Below, piece by piece: positions 35,766 to 44,259 of a stretch of 48,239 bases of DNA; positions within the stretch are counted from its first letter, which is position 1; each line of letters starts with the position of its first letter. The DNA comes from Psychrobacter faecalis (lineage in GTDB: Bacteria; Pseudomonadota; Gammaproteobacteria; Pseudomonadales; Moraxellaceae). A model generated the notes under the pieces. The model did no database searches. It saw nothing but the letters and a program-made list of their open reading frames with translations, and was not told the DNA's origin. A program made the translations under genes and the position numbers. The DNA is taken from contig NZ_JABAST010000022.1 of the NCBI RefSeq assembly GCF_016107575.1, forward strand, positions 1-48,239, written 5' to 3'.

Positions 35766-36593
35766 ATGGAACCCATGGTCGTTATCGCAGCGCGTGCTGC
35801 TGAAAAAGTCGGTAAAGAGATTTTATATGCGCATCAAAACCGCCACAAAATCGAGCTAGATATTGAGTCAAAAGGACTTGATGGTTTGGTCACGCGCATT
35901 GATCGTTTCAGTGAAGAGCTGACGATTGAGACTTTAAAAGCCAGCTATCCAAATCACTCGTTTTTGGGTGAAGAGTTTGGTATGCAAGAAGGTCGCGGTG
36001 AAGATGCGGATTGGTGCTGGATTATTGATCCGCTAGATGGCACTAAAAACTTCGTCCATGGCGTACCGCAGTTTTGTGTTTCTATCGCGGTGCAACATAA
36101 AGGCGTGACCCAGCACGGCGTCATCTATGACCCTGTGCGTGATGAGATGTTCTCGGCTAGCCGTGGTAAAGGCGCGCGTTTAAACAATCGCCGTATGCAA
36201 GTGAGCGAGCGTAAAACCATCGACGGCGGCCTATTTACCACCGGTCATCCGCTTGAGCGTAAACGCAATGGCGAAGTCATCTCTTATGCCAAGCAGCATT
36301 TTGAAAGCTTACAAAAAATCTCTGAAGCGGGCGGTCAAATTCGCCGTTTAGGCTCAGCCGCGCTAGATTTATGCTATGTAGCAGCTGGTCGTTTTGACGG
36401 TTATTTTGAGATGTCTATTAAGCCGTGGGATATTGCTGCTGGTGAGCTTATCGTGACCGAAGCACGCGGCGTGGTCGTTGACCATACAGGCGCGCACAAC
36501 TCAATGACCTCAGGCTCTATCTTTGCTTGTAACGTTAAATTACTAAAACCGTTAATGCAAGTGGTTGTCCCAACGTGGGGCGATATTTTGTAG
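35766..36593 (+). CDS. suhB: Inositol-1-monophosphatase SuhB
   Basis: A Mg-dependent phosphatase of the inositol monophosphatase family; in gammaproteobacteria SuhB also associates with the rRNA antitermination complex. The metal-binding motifs are intact: GEEFG (Glu69, Glu70), IIDPLDGTKNF (Asp88, Asp91, Gly92, Thr93) and KPWDIAAGELIVTEA (Asp near 224). SFLGEEFG and FVHGVPQFCVSIAV are typical of SuhB. Length 275, close to the 267 of E. coli. It stands as a single gene ending in a terminator that overlaps the converging WS/DGAT gene. Confidence 0.92.
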   Translation: MEPMVVIAARAAEKVGKEILYAHQNRHKIELDIESKGLDGLVTRIDRFSEELTIETLKASYPNHSFLGEEFGMQEGRGEDADWCWIIDPLDGTKNFVHGVPQFCVSIAVQHKGVTQHGVIYDPVRDEMFSASRGKGARLNNRRMQVSERKTIDGGLFTTGHPLERKRNGEVISYAKQHFESLQKISEAGGQIRRLGSAALDLCYVAAGRFDGYFEMSIKPWDIAAGELIVTEARGVVVDHTGAHNSMTSGSIFACNVKLLKPLMQVVVPTWGDIL

Positions 36594-36628
36594 TTTTAAC
36601 TTATTAAAGATTTAGAAAATTAATATTG

Positions 36629-36662
36629 AAAAAGCTGGTTCCATTATGGCGCCAGCTTTTTT
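36629..36662 (+). terminator. Intrinsic terminator after suhB
   Basis: AAAAGCTGG (36630-36638) pairs with CCAGCTTTT (36652-36660), followed by Ts. The right arm lies inside the last codons of the converging WS/DGAT gene (its final Lys-Lys-Leu-Ala-Pro and stop), so the same bases serve as coding sequence and terminator. Confidence 0.75.
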
Positions 36663-38083
36663 GTTTTGCCGCTTTTCTTGTCGTTACTTTTATCTGTCAC
36701 CGTAATGCCTTGAAATTCAAGCTCTTTACTGGTGCGCTCTAATAGTTGCAACTCTTCTTCTATGAGGACGAGCATATCTTGTACATGCGGTAAAGCTTTA
36801 CTGCAAGCGGTAATGCCAAATTCAATCTTATCCAAATAGCTGGCGAGAGTGATATTCATCGCTTGTCCATTGAACACAATCGATGCCGGATACAAAGATT
36901 GCAGACGCGCGCCGTTCCAATATAGCGGCTTTTCTGACCCAGGGACGTTGGAGATAATCAGGTTAAAGGCCTGTTTTTTCGGAAACAGCCCAGTTGCCAA
37001 ATTGATACCTTCCCACGCATAAGAAATCACACTGTAATTGATAACCTGCGCTTGATTCATACGGCGGAATCGGCGTTTGCCGTTATTCATACTGCGATGA
37101 ATCAGCTCGATGCGGCTGAGTGGATCGTCTAAATGCGTGCCCAAATTGGCAAGAACAAATGACAACTGGTTGCCCGCCACGCTATTATCGGTACGTAATG
37201 ACATGGGTACAAAAGCAATCAAAGGCTTGCTTGGTAGCGCATCTATCGACAGGAGATAACGGCGAATAGCGCCAGCACAAACGGCAAGCACCACATCGTT
37301 TTTACTGATATTTAAGCGCTCAGCGATATCATTAAAGCGCTGTATCTCATAGGACTGCGCGGCGATGCGCCGCGAGGCTGAAATGCGTTTATTAAGCACA
37401 CTCATCGGCGCTGCAAAGGTACTGACATAACTGTCATCACCGAAATTTTTTAAGTTATCGAGCAATTCTGTAAATACCGGTTTAATGGTTGATATTTGCT
37501 CTTTGATAATGCGCCGCGCCGAACGCTCTTTCGGCAAAATCGCATCGACTTGGTTACGATGACGTGCCATTAGTGACCAAATCGGTAGCGTCACCGGTTC
37601 GGTTGGCGATTGCGATAAGGATTTTTTGACCAAGCGCATGGCAGCGATGCCATCAACGAGCGAATGATGGATTTTAAAATATAAGGCAAAACGTTCAGGC
37701 GCGCCTTCGCTTTCTGGCTCAATTCCTTCAATAACATGACATTCCCATAGCGGCATTGCCCGATCTAACAGGCGACCATGCTCTCTTGATACGTACATCA
37801 AAAGCTCGCGTACACGCGCGGGCTGTGGTAGCGCTACATGGTGCAAGTGATGCTCAACATCAAAGTGTTTGTCTTTTTTCCAAAATATCAAATGCTCAAG
37901 CACTTGGTTAAAAGGAAAGGTCGGCGGCACCTCAGAGTGTTGCATTTGTTTGACCAATTGACAAACAAAACTGCTGTCCGCATTTTCTGGCAATTCGAAT
38001 AAAAATAGACCCCCAACATGCATGGGTTGTTTACGCGACTCAAGAAGTAAGAACAACTGGTCGACTGCTGTGAGAAGTCGCAT
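36644..38083 (-). CDS. Wax ester synthase/diacylglycerol acyltransferase
   Basis: Bifunctional WS/DGAT: esterifies fatty acyl-CoA with fatty alcohols or diacylglycerol, making storage lipids. The catalytic HHxxxDG motif is intact as HHSLVDG (His139, His140, Asp144, Gly145). The opening MRLLTAVDQLFLLLESRKQPMHVGG, and PLWECHVIEG before the active site, are typical. The C-terminal half has FVPMSLRTDNSVAGNQLSFVLANLG (partly quoted) and LIISNVPGSEKPLYWNGA, the conserved NVPG region. Length 479 fits the Acinetobacter AtfA type. Its stop region overlaps the suhB terminator. Confidence 0.92.
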   Translation of the reverse strand: MRLLTAVDQLFLLLESRKQPMHVGGLFLFELPENADSSFVCQLVKQMQHSEVPPTFPFNQVLEHLIFWKKDKHFDVEHHLHHVALPQPARVRELLMYVSREHGRLLDRAMPLWECHVIEGIEPESEGAPERFALYFKIHHSLVDGIAAMRLVKKSLSQSPTEPVTLPIWSLMARHRNQVDAILPKERSARRIIKEQISTIKPVFTELLDNLKNFGDDSYVSTFAAPMSVLNKRISASRRIAAQSYEIQRFNDIAERLNISKNDVVLAVCAGAIRRYLLSIDALPSKPLIAFVPMSLRTDNSVAGNQLSFVLANLGTHLDDPLSRIELIHRSMNNGKRRFRRMNQAQVINYSVISYAWEGINLATGLFPKKQAFNLIISNVPGSEKPLYWNGARLQSLYPASIVFNGQAMNITLASYLDKIEFGITACSKALPHVQDMLVLIEEELQLLERTSKELEFQGITVTDKSNDKKSGKTKKLAP

Positions 38084-38226
38084 AATAAATCCTTTTATGA
38101 CGATGAATAAAAAACGGCAATAAATTATATAAGTATTCAGTTAGGCAAAGGTAAAGCATAGTAAAACTAAAAAATATAGCAAAAACGATTAAAAACCTAA
38201 AAGTAGTCACAAAAATATCTTAATAT

Positions 38227-38281
38227 AAAAAGCATGGCGCACGGGATTTTTATTATTTCATTATGTGTTAAGCCGTGCTTT
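38227..38281 (-). terminator. Probable terminator after thiG
   Basis: On the minus strand AAAGCACGGC (38281-38272) pairs with GCCATGCTTT (38238-38229), one G-U, followed by TTATATT. The loop is long at over 30 bases, so its strength is uncertain. Confidence 0.5.
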
Positions 38282-38342
38282 TAAAGGTTTAAGCTAGAAA
38301 GTTTGCCCTGCAGGATTCAACTTGAAAAATCTAAGCTAAAAA

Positions 38343-39182
38343 CTACTGAAAGAAGTAGCCGGTCTGCGGTGAACTGGCAGCGGCCATTTTGCGCATCGGC
38401 ATACGACCTGCTAAGAACGCCTGACGCCCTGCCCATATAGCATGTTTCATGGCCTGCGCCATCAACACGGGATTTTGTGCATTGGCAATCGCTGAGTTCA
38501 TCAGCACGCCATCACAACCAAGCTCCATCGCAATCGCGGCATCAGAAGCGGTACCGACGCCAGCATCAACCAATACGGGTACTTTAGCATTTTCAATAAT
38601 AAGGCTTAAGGTATGGCGATTAAGCAAACCAAGACCAGAACCAATCAAGCTACCAAGCGGCATGATCGCCACACAGCCCATGCTCTCTAATTCTTGAGCG
38701 ACGATGGGGTCGTCAGAGGTATAAACCATGACTTCAAAACCATCATCGATTAGCACCTTGGCGGCTTTTAGAGTTTCCATCACGTTTGGATAAAGGGTTT
38801 TTTCATCGCCTAATACTTCTAGCTTCACCAGATTATGCCCGCCTAATAGCTCGCGAGCAAGCTTACACGTCCGAATCGCGGTTTCGGCATCAAAACAGCC
38901 TGCGGTATTGGGTAAGATGGTATATTTATCCGGTGAAATCACATCTAATAAATTTGGCTCATTGCTATTTTGACCAATATTGGTACGGCGAATAGCAACG
39001 GTGACAATCTCAGCTTCTGACGCGCCAATCGCCGCACCCGTCTCAGCCATGTCTTTATATTTACCAGTACCGACCAACAATCGAGAAGAGAATGTACGAC
39101 TACCAACCGTAAAGGTATCATTAGATAAGGCATTTTGTGAAAATGATTGAACATTGGCAGGAGTATTTGCGGCTTGTGACAT
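38343..39182 (-). CDS. thiG: Thiazole synthase ThiG
   Basis: Builds the thiazole phosphate ring of thiamine from deoxyxylulose 5-phosphate (the Dxs product), dehydroglycine and the ThiS thiocarboxylate. The TIM-barrel signatures are present: [14 protein letters not shown] near residue 31, [32 protein letters not shown], the Schiff-base Lys120 in [55 protein letters not shown] near the end. Length 279 includes an N-terminal extension of about 20 residues. Its partner ThiS is encoded about 22 kb away; no thiO or thiH lies beside it. Confidence 0.95.
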   Translation of the reverse strand: MSQAANTPANVQSFSQNALSNDTFTVGSRTFSSRLLVGTGKYKDMAETGAAIGASEAEIVTVAIRRTNIGQNSNEPNLLDVISPDKYTILPNTAGCFDAETAIRTCKLARELLGGHNLVKLEVLGDEKTLYPNVMETLKAAKVLIDDGFEVMVYTSDDPIVAQELESMGCVAIMPLGSLIGSGLGLLNRHTLSLIIENAKVPVLVDAGVGTASDAAIAMELGCDGVLMNSAIANAQNPVLMAQAMKHAIWAGRQAFLAGRMPMRKMAAASSPQTGYFFQ

Positions 39183-39562
39183 AAGGATAATCCTAATAGC
39201 GGGCTGACAAAAGTGACTAACGAGGTTATTAAGTTTGTTACTGTGTTTAATGAGAGTTTTTATTAAATAGTAGTAGAGGCAAAACGTAAATAGGCGTTAT
39301 GTGGCCAAAGGCTTGCGATGTTAAATGCTAATAATATAACTGCTTTAAAAGCAAAGTCATAAATCCAAGCAAAGCCTTGCTACTTGCTTAAAACAAAATG
39401 TTATTATAACAAACTCATACGCGCTTACTGACAATCTTTACCAAAAACCGCGCAGAAAGCCCCTACTTCTAAAGTAGCGAGATGAATGCGTTATTGGTAG
39501 CAGTCCTTACTACCTATGGTATTATAATTAATAATCATACCACTTATTAACAACAAGCAGCG
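39183..39562. other. Region between thiG and tnpB, including the left side of the IS element
   Basis: About 380 bases. The first half, next to thiG, holds its promoter region, which I cannot place. From about 39421 the sequence belongs to or borders the IS element: CTACTT-CTA-AAGTAG hairpin (39463-39477), GGTAG...CTACC (39496-39514), and GGTATTAT...ATAATCATACC (39518-39541). TTAC occurs at 39425-39428 and 39438-39441; either might mark the outer edge, but I cannot decide. Confidence 0.45.
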
Positions 39563-40804
39563 ATGCCAAAGCAAATCCTAAAAGCCCATAAAGTCAGACT
39601 ATATCCGACCATTGACCAGCAAGTATTCTTTGCCAAGTCATTCGGCTGTGTGCGCTTTATGTGGAATAAGATGCTTAGCGATAAGATTGAGCACTATAAA
39701 GAAACTAAAACAACCCTCAAAAACTACCCTGCTCAGTATAAAAAAGAGTTTGAGTGGCTACAAGAGGTCGATAGCCTGGCACTGTCTAAAGTTGAGCGTC
39801 ATTTGCAAAAAGCCTATCAGTCGTTCTTTAAAAACGGCACAGGCTTTCCCAAGTTCAAGAAAAAAGGGCAACGCGATAGCTACATCACAAACAACCAAAA
39901 GGGCACAGTGGCGATCACAAACAACACCGTTAAACTGCCTAAGATTGGCCATATCTCCGCTAAATTCCCGAATAAAATAAACGGTTTGATTAAGAGCGCT
40001 ACCATCAGTAGAACTCCATCAGGCAAATACTATGTCAGCTTATTGGTTAAAACCATTGCCACACCACTACCAAAAACACACTCTAACATCGGTATTGATT
40101 TAGGATTAATTGACTTCATCGTCTTATCGGACGGAACTAAAGTAGCTAATCCTAAGTTTTTATCGAAGTTGCAAGACAAATTAGCTCGCGCACAAAAGAT
40201 TTTAGCCAAACGTAGAGCAATTGCCAAAGTTGCTAATCGCAAACTGAGTGACAGTCGTAATTATCAAAAGCAGAAATTTAAAGTTGCTAAAGTTTATGAG
40301 AAAATAACCAATAGCCGCACTGACTTTCTACACAAACTCTCATTTAATCTCATCAAAAACCACGATGTGATTGCCATAGAGGATTTAAACGTCAAGGGTA
40401 TGGTTGAGAACCATAAACTCGCCAAAGCTATATCAGACAGTTCATGGTCAACATTCACCACCATGCTTGCTTATAAAGCGGAATGGTATGGCAAAACGCT
40501 TGTTAAAATAGACCGATGGTATCCATCCTCTAAAATCTGCTCAGGCTGCAACCACTTGTTGACCAAGGCTGAATTACCCTTGTCATTGCGATCATGGGAT
40601 TGCCCTAGTTGTTTGCAAACCAATGATCGGGACATTAACGCCAGTATCAACATTCTCAATGAGGGTTTGAAACTGACCACACTCAAAACCGTCGGTGCGA
40701 CGGAGTTAGCTTAGTCAATGTACCTAACCGCTGATACAGAATGCCGTAACAAGTATGAGTATTACCTAAGAAACCCTACCTCTAAGGTAGTGGGTAGTTC
40801 ATCC
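39455..40804 (+). mobile_element. Solitary IS200/IS605-type element carrying tnpB (IS1341-like)
   Basis: tnpB is flanked on both sides, in the same orientation, by closely similar hairpins with a CTA triloop (left 39455-39478, right 40769-40791). No tnpA (HUH Y1 transposase) gene is present, so movement would need a TnpA supplied elsewhere. The right side has the usual end pattern AGAAACCCTACC-CTA-type hairpin followed by TGGGTAGTTCATC. Terminal inverted repeats and target duplications are absent, as expected for this family. The exact ends are estimates. Confidence 0.65.
39563..40714 (+). CDS. tnpB: RNA-guided endonuclease TnpB (IS200/IS605 family OrfB)
   Basis: A 383-residue TnpB, the IS-encoded ancestor of Cas12 nucleases. 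An N-terminal HTH-like/wedge region (KAHKVRLYPTIDQQVFFAKSFGCVRFMWN) leads into a split RuvC domain with all three acidic residues: Asp179 in NIGIDLGLIDF, Glu273 in VIAIEDLNVKGM, and Asp357 in NDRDINASINIL (Asp355 is the other acidic residue there). The zinc finger has four cysteines: CSGC (326, 329) and CPSC (347, 350). Nothing is truncated, so the nuclease may be active. The start lacks a strong ribosome-binding site. Flanking hairpins indicate an IS end and a possible guide RNA after the gene. Confidence 0.93.
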   Translation: MPKQILKAHKVRLYPTIDQQVFFAKSFGCVRFMWNKMLSDKIEHYKETKTTLKNYPAQYKKEFEWLQEVDSLALSKVERHLQKAYQSFFKNGTGFPKFKKKGQRDSYITNNQKGTVAITNNTVKLPKIGHISAKFPNKINGLIKSATISRTPSGKYYVSLLVKTIATPLPKTHSNIGIDLGLIDFIVLSDGTKVANPKFLSKLQDKLARAQKILAKRRAIAKVANRKLSDSRNYQKQKFKVAKVYEKITNSRTDFLHKLSFNLIKNHDVIAIEDLNVKGMVENHKLAKAISDSSWSTFTTMLAYKAEWYGKTLVKIDRWYPSSKICSGCNHLLTKAELPLSLRSWDCPSCLQTNDRDINASINILNEGLKLTTLKTVGATELA

Positions 40805-40810
40805 AGTTTA
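40690..40810 (+). ncRNA. Possible omega-RNA/right end of the tnpB element
   Basis: In TnpB elements the guide RNA scaffold overlaps the end of tnpB and the right end of the IS, and its guide is the flanking DNA. Here the tnpB 3' end is followed by AGAAACCCTACC-CTA-type hairpin (40776-40790) and TGGGTAGTTCATC. If the element ends at TTCATC or one or two bases either side, the guide would be the bases starting near CCAGTTTAACGATTTAGG. Both the RNA's existence and its ends are inference; only the hairpin is seen. Confidence 0.4.
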
Positions 40811-40956
40811 ACGATTTAGGCAGGCGGCTTTAAATAGTCAGGTCAGTAGTGTTTTTTGGCATGTATTAGATTGTGTTTTCAAGACTGTTTTCAAAGTTAT
40901 TTTATAAGCTGTTTTTTAAGTTCTTTTTTAAATTAACCACTCACTAGGTCGTCTTT

Positions 40957-42513
40957 ATGCTGCAGCTGCCGTACAGTTTTGCAAAACGCCATCAAATTTT
41001 GGCCATTCTTGCTATTGATCCTGAGTTGCCGCCGACCTTGGTGTTGACCAAAACTACGCCATTGTCCGCCATTAATGAGGCGGTGCGCTTTTTACAGCAG
41101 CAAGGCGTACGCGGTGTGCCAAATTATGAAAGTATCAGCATTGAAGATTTCGAAAAACGCATGAATGCTGCTTATGCGGGTAATACGGGTGAGTCGCAGC
41201 ATATTGCCGCTGGGCTTGAAGACCATCCTGACCTCGATAGCTTGGCCGATAGCGTTCCTGAAACGGAAGATTTGATGGATCAACAAGACGATGCGCCGAT
41301 TATTCGTCTGATTAATGCGTTGTTGTCTGAAGCGATTCGTCTAAATGCCTCAGATATCCATATTGAAACTTTTGAAAAACGCTTAGTGGTACGCTTTCGT
41401 GTCGATGGTGAGCTCAAAGAAATTATTACCCCCAAGCGTCAATTGGCGCCGTTACTGGTCTCGCGTATCAAGGTCATGGCTAAGCTAGATATCGCCGAAA
41501 AGCGTGTGCCGCAAGATGGTCGCATCAGTTTAAGGCTGGCAGGGCGCGAGGTCGATGTACGGGTATCGACCTTGCCATCGAGCTTTGGTGAGCGCGTGGT
41601 CATGCGTTTATTAGACAAGCAAGCGGGTCGTCTCAATATGACGTATCTCGGTCTATCTGATAATGACTATAGCGAGCTTAAGCGCTTAATCCATCGTCCA
41701 CATGGCATTATTTTGGTGACTGGACCGACGGGTTCGGGGAAAACCACCACGTTATATTCGGCACTAACGGATTTGAATGATCAAACCCGTAATATTTTGA
41801 CCGCTGAAGATCCGATTGAATTTCAGCTCGATGGTATTGGGCAAACGCAGGTTAATAATAAAGTCGATATGACCTTTGCTAAGAGCCTGCGTGCCATGTT
41901 GCGACAAGATCCAGATGTGGTGATGGTAGGTGAGATTCGTGATTTAGAAACCGCTGAAATTGCCGTGCAAGCATCGTTGACAGGGCATTTGGTATTATCA
42001 ACGCTACATACCAATACCGCCATCGGTGCGGTCACGCGTTTGCAGGATATGGGCGTAGAGCCATTTTTATTATCGTCCTCACTGATTGGTGTCGTCGCTC
42101 AGCGCTTGGTACGGACGTTATGCACACATTGTCATAGCTGGCAAGCTGCCGATAATGAACAAGCCAAATTATTTACTGAAATTGGTATTGCGGCAAATGC
42201 TAAAAATACGGCTACTGAAAAATTAAAAGAGAATATTATTAATTTGCCGAAACCAGTGGGCTGTGATAAATGTAATAATTCAGGCTTCAGAGGGCGGACG
42301 GCAATTTATGAAGTGATACCGATTGACGATACCTTGCGCCGGATGATTCATAGTAATACTGCCGAGTACGAGCTAGAAGAATACGCCCGTCAGCAAACGC
42401 CATCGATACGTGCTGATGGACTACGCAAAGTCATAGAGGGTCGGACGACGTTAGAAGAAGTGCTGCGGGTAACCAAAGAAAGCGCCCTAACTGATGACGC
42501 TATGATTGTATAA
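40957..42513 (+). CDS. gspE: Type II secretion ATPase GspE
   Basis: Cytoplasmic hexameric ATPase that powers the type II secretion pseudopilus. The N-terminal domain is about residues 1-110; the N2 and ATPase domains follow (DAPIIRLINALLSEAIRLNASDIHIE; FRVDGELKEI; RISLRLAGREVDVRVSTLPSSFGERVVMRLLDK). Walker A is GPTGSGKT (256-263), then LTAEDPIEFQLDGIGQTQVN (Asp box), Walker B region PDVVMVGEIRD and the His box STLHTNTA. The cysteine pairs CTHC and CDKC form the zinc loop typical of GspE. At 518 residues it matches GspE better than PilB. No other gsp gene is adjacent; AGG stands eight bases before the ATG. Confidence 0.88.
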   Translation: MLQLPYSFAKRHQILAILAIDPELPPTLVLTKTTPLSAINEAVRFLQQQGVRGVPNYESISIEDFEKRMNAAYAGNTGESQHIAAGLEDHPDLDSLADSVPETEDLMDQQDDAPIIRLINALLSEAIRLNASDIHIETFEKRLVVRFRVDGELKEIITPKRQLAPLLVSRIKVMAKLDIAEKRVPQDGRISLRLAGREVDVRVSTLPSSFGERVVMRLLDKQAGRLNMTYLGLSDNDYSELKRLIHRPHGIILVTGPTGSGKTTTLYSALTDLNDQTRNILTAEDPIEFQLDGIGQTQVNNKVDMTFAKSLRAMLRQDPDVVMVGEIRDLETAEIAVQASLTGHLVLSTLHTNTAIGAVTRLQDMGVEPFLLSSSLIGVVAQRLVRTLCTHCHSWQAADNEQAKLFTEIGIAANAKNTATEKLKENIINLPKPVGCDKCNNSGFRGRTAIYEVIPIDDTLRRMIHSNTAEYELEEYARQQTPSIRADGLRKVIEGRTTLEEVLRVTKESALTDDAMIV

Positions 42514-42548
42514 AAAAACGATAGTATAAAGAAAAACGATTGTATAAA

Positions 42549-42596
42549 GCAAAACGGTTATTGAGTCAAAAGTCGGTGCAATTGGCTCAATAACCG
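42549..42596 (-). terminator. Terminator after the exported RidA gene
   Basis: CGGTTATTGAG (42555-42565) and CTCAATAACCG (42586-42596) are exact reverse complements. On the minus strand the stem is followed by TTTTGC and then TTTA. It lies 40 bases beyond the ridA stop. On the plus strand no T-run follows, so it fits the minus-strand gene. Confidence 0.7.
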
Positions 42597-42636
42597 CTAA
42601 TCAAAAAGTCAGTTTGGTTTATTTGTAATAGCGCTG

Positions 42637-43131
42637 CTATTTTGCGGCGATACATTCAATTTCAACACTTGCGCCCGCTGCCAGCTCTGCGACACCAAAA
42701 GCTGAGCGTACCGGATAAGGCTTAGCCAATTCTGCTTTATAGATTTTATTAAAGTCATCAAAGTCATCCATATCAGTCAGCATCGCCATACATTTGACGA
42801 TGTCTGATTTTTGGTAGCCGTACTTTAACAAGGTTTCATGGATATTATCGAGCGCTTGTTTGGCTTCCGCTTTGACGCCGCCTTTGACCAATTTGCCGTC
42901 TTTAAAACCAATCTGTCCTGACATATAGAGCGTATCGCCGACCCGTACCGCTTCCGAAAACGGATAGTTACCGCCGTCGCCGAGAAATACTGGGCTAGAT
43001 TTGGTAATGGTTGCGTTATTGGTCGCTGGCGCGGCATTAGCACTAACGGCGAAACCTAAGCCTAACGAACAGGCGCTAATCAGCACTACTTTAGATAATT
43101 GAGTCGTCAGTTTATCGATATATCTAGACAT
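42637..43131 (-). CDS. RidA family protein with signal peptide
   Basis: A YjgF/RidA-fold protein of 164 residues. RidA enzymes hydrolyse reactive enamines and imines derived from amino acids. Visible family features are GNYPFSEAVRVGDTLYMSGQIGF, ALDNIHETLLKYGYQKSDIVKCMAMLTD, and PYPVRSAFGVAELAAGASVEIECIA, the last with the conserved carboxylate-binding Arg. Unlike cytoplasmic RidA (about 128 residues), it has a cleavable Sec signal at residues 1-33 (hydrophobic VVLISACSLGLGFAV, then ANA). Export to the periplasm is therefore expected. AAGGAG stands seven bases before the start. Confidence 0.9.
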   Translation of the reverse strand: MSRYIDKLTTQLSKVVLISACSLGLGFAVSANAAPATNNATITKSSPVFLGDGGNYPFSEAVRVGDTLYMSGQIGFKDGKLVKGGVKAEAKQALDNIHETLLKYGYQKSDIVKCMAMLTDMDDFDDFNKIYKAELAKPYPVRSAFGVAELAAGASVEIECIAAK

Positions 43132-43205
43132 ACTTGTCTCCTTATTATTGTGGTATTTCTTAAATCCATTTTTTGGTAGTTACTTACTTTTTTAACAAAG
43201 TGAAA

Positions 43206-43961
43206 TTAATTGCTTTCTAGTTCTTGCGTTGAGTGCTTGTTGCTTGCTTCACTTTCGTTTAGCTCGGCTTTAGGCTGCTCACTTTCAGTTTTTTCATTGT
43301 CATTTTGCTTATTTTCTAGCGTTTTAGCAGCTTTACCTTGACGACGCGCTTCTAGCTCAGATTTGGGTATCCAAGCCCATGTCATCTCAACGACGATAGG
43401 ATCACGGTCGTTATCGGACTCACGGTCATGAATCACGCACGGTATGACCATCTCACCTTTTGGCGTATTTAAAATATCTAAGCGCTGCTCGTCAGATAAT
43501 GATGCCACCGCGGCGATTTGACCTTTTTTAATCGGGCGATAAAAATTCACCGAGTAAGACTTAATCAATAATACGCGATCAGAGGGTAGGTTTAAACCCA
43601 AAATAAACCCTGTTGCGGTTTCCGCAAGTAAGGTGATAGCAACCGCATGAACCGAGCCAATATGATTTTGCACCGCTTTGGTGTTATTTAAGCTGACCAC
43701 CACTTGATTGGGATCGACGTGCTCATAATAAATACCTGTTGTGCCCACGTACGGCACCACTTTACCAAAGGCTTTCGATAAAATGCTGGCGCGCGCGGCC
43801 GCAGGCAGAAACTTGGTGACAGATAGCAGTTTGGTAAATTGGTTGCTGATGGGTTTTAATGGGCTATTTGGTTTTTCGTCTAGCATTTTGGTGTTGTCAG
43901 AGACTTTGGTTGGCAGTTTATTGCTCAATTTGCTAGGGAGTTTTTTTAATAATCCTGACAT
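43206..43961 (-). CDS. DUF4442 hot-dog fold thioesterase-like protein
   Basis: A 251-residue protein whose centre (about 60-185) resembles DUF4442/PaaI-type hot-dog domains: IYYEHVDPNQVVVSLNNTKAVQNHIGSVHAVAITLLAETATGFIL, with the NHIGSVHA stretch in the position of the thioesterase active-site helix. A Lys/Ser-rich N-terminal tail and a Glu/Lys/Asn/Ser-rich C-terminal tail of about 45 residues flank it. Activity on acyl-CoA is plausible from the fold but not proven; the family has no fixed substrate. It precedes ridA by about 75 bases on the same strand. Confidence 0.7.
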   Translation of the reverse strand: MSGLLKKLPSKLSNKLPTKVSDNTKMLDEKPNSPLKPISNQFTKLLSVTKFLPAAARASILSKAFGKVVPYVGTTGIYYEHVDPNQVVVSLNNTKAVQNHIGSVHAVAITLLAETATGFILGLNLPSDRVLLIKSYSVNFYRPIKKGQIAAVASLSDEQRLDILNTPKGEMVIPCVIHDRESDNDRDPIVVEMTWAWIPKSELEARRQGKAAKTLENKQNDNEKTESEQPKAELNESEASNKHSTQELESN

Positions 43962-44028
43962 ACAACATTCCTCAAGTTAAAGTGGGATTTACAGTGTTTT
44001 ACTAGTGCGATAAAAAATATTGAGATGA

Positions 44029-44056
44029 TTGATAAGTTAGCGAATTCTTTTATCTT
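44029..44056 (+). promoter_or_regulatory. Possible promoter of the mcrB-mcrC pair
   Basis: TTGATA (44029-44034) and TATCTT (44051-44056) are separated by 16 bases, about 200 bases upstream of mcrB. Only a partial match to the sigma-70 consensus. The remaining 43962-44259 spacer is AT-rich with nothing else recognisable. Confidence 0.3.
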
Positions 44057-44259
44057 AGCAACGATGTTAGTTATGGTACATTAAGTGCCGTATCGCTACC
44101 ATTATTAACATGAACTGCCGCGCGTATAAAATATGACTAACGTAACGGTATCTTAGGTATGAGAAATAATGCCATTTTTGTTAGCTCGTTTAATTTTAGC
44201 GAGCCACGTTATGATCGTCAGGTTTTAGCACATTTCAACTATTTTGCCGTTTTTTTCTC

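Noticed and set aside
39183..39420. TPP riboswitch upstream of thiG
   Set aside because: The conserved CTGAGA and ACCTGA-type stretches are not found on the minus strand.
42514..42560. Short direct repeats AAAAACGATAGTATAAAG / AAAAACGATTGTATAAAG after gspE
   Set aside because: Two imperfect copies that partly continue the gspE 3' end; likely local duplication without further structure.
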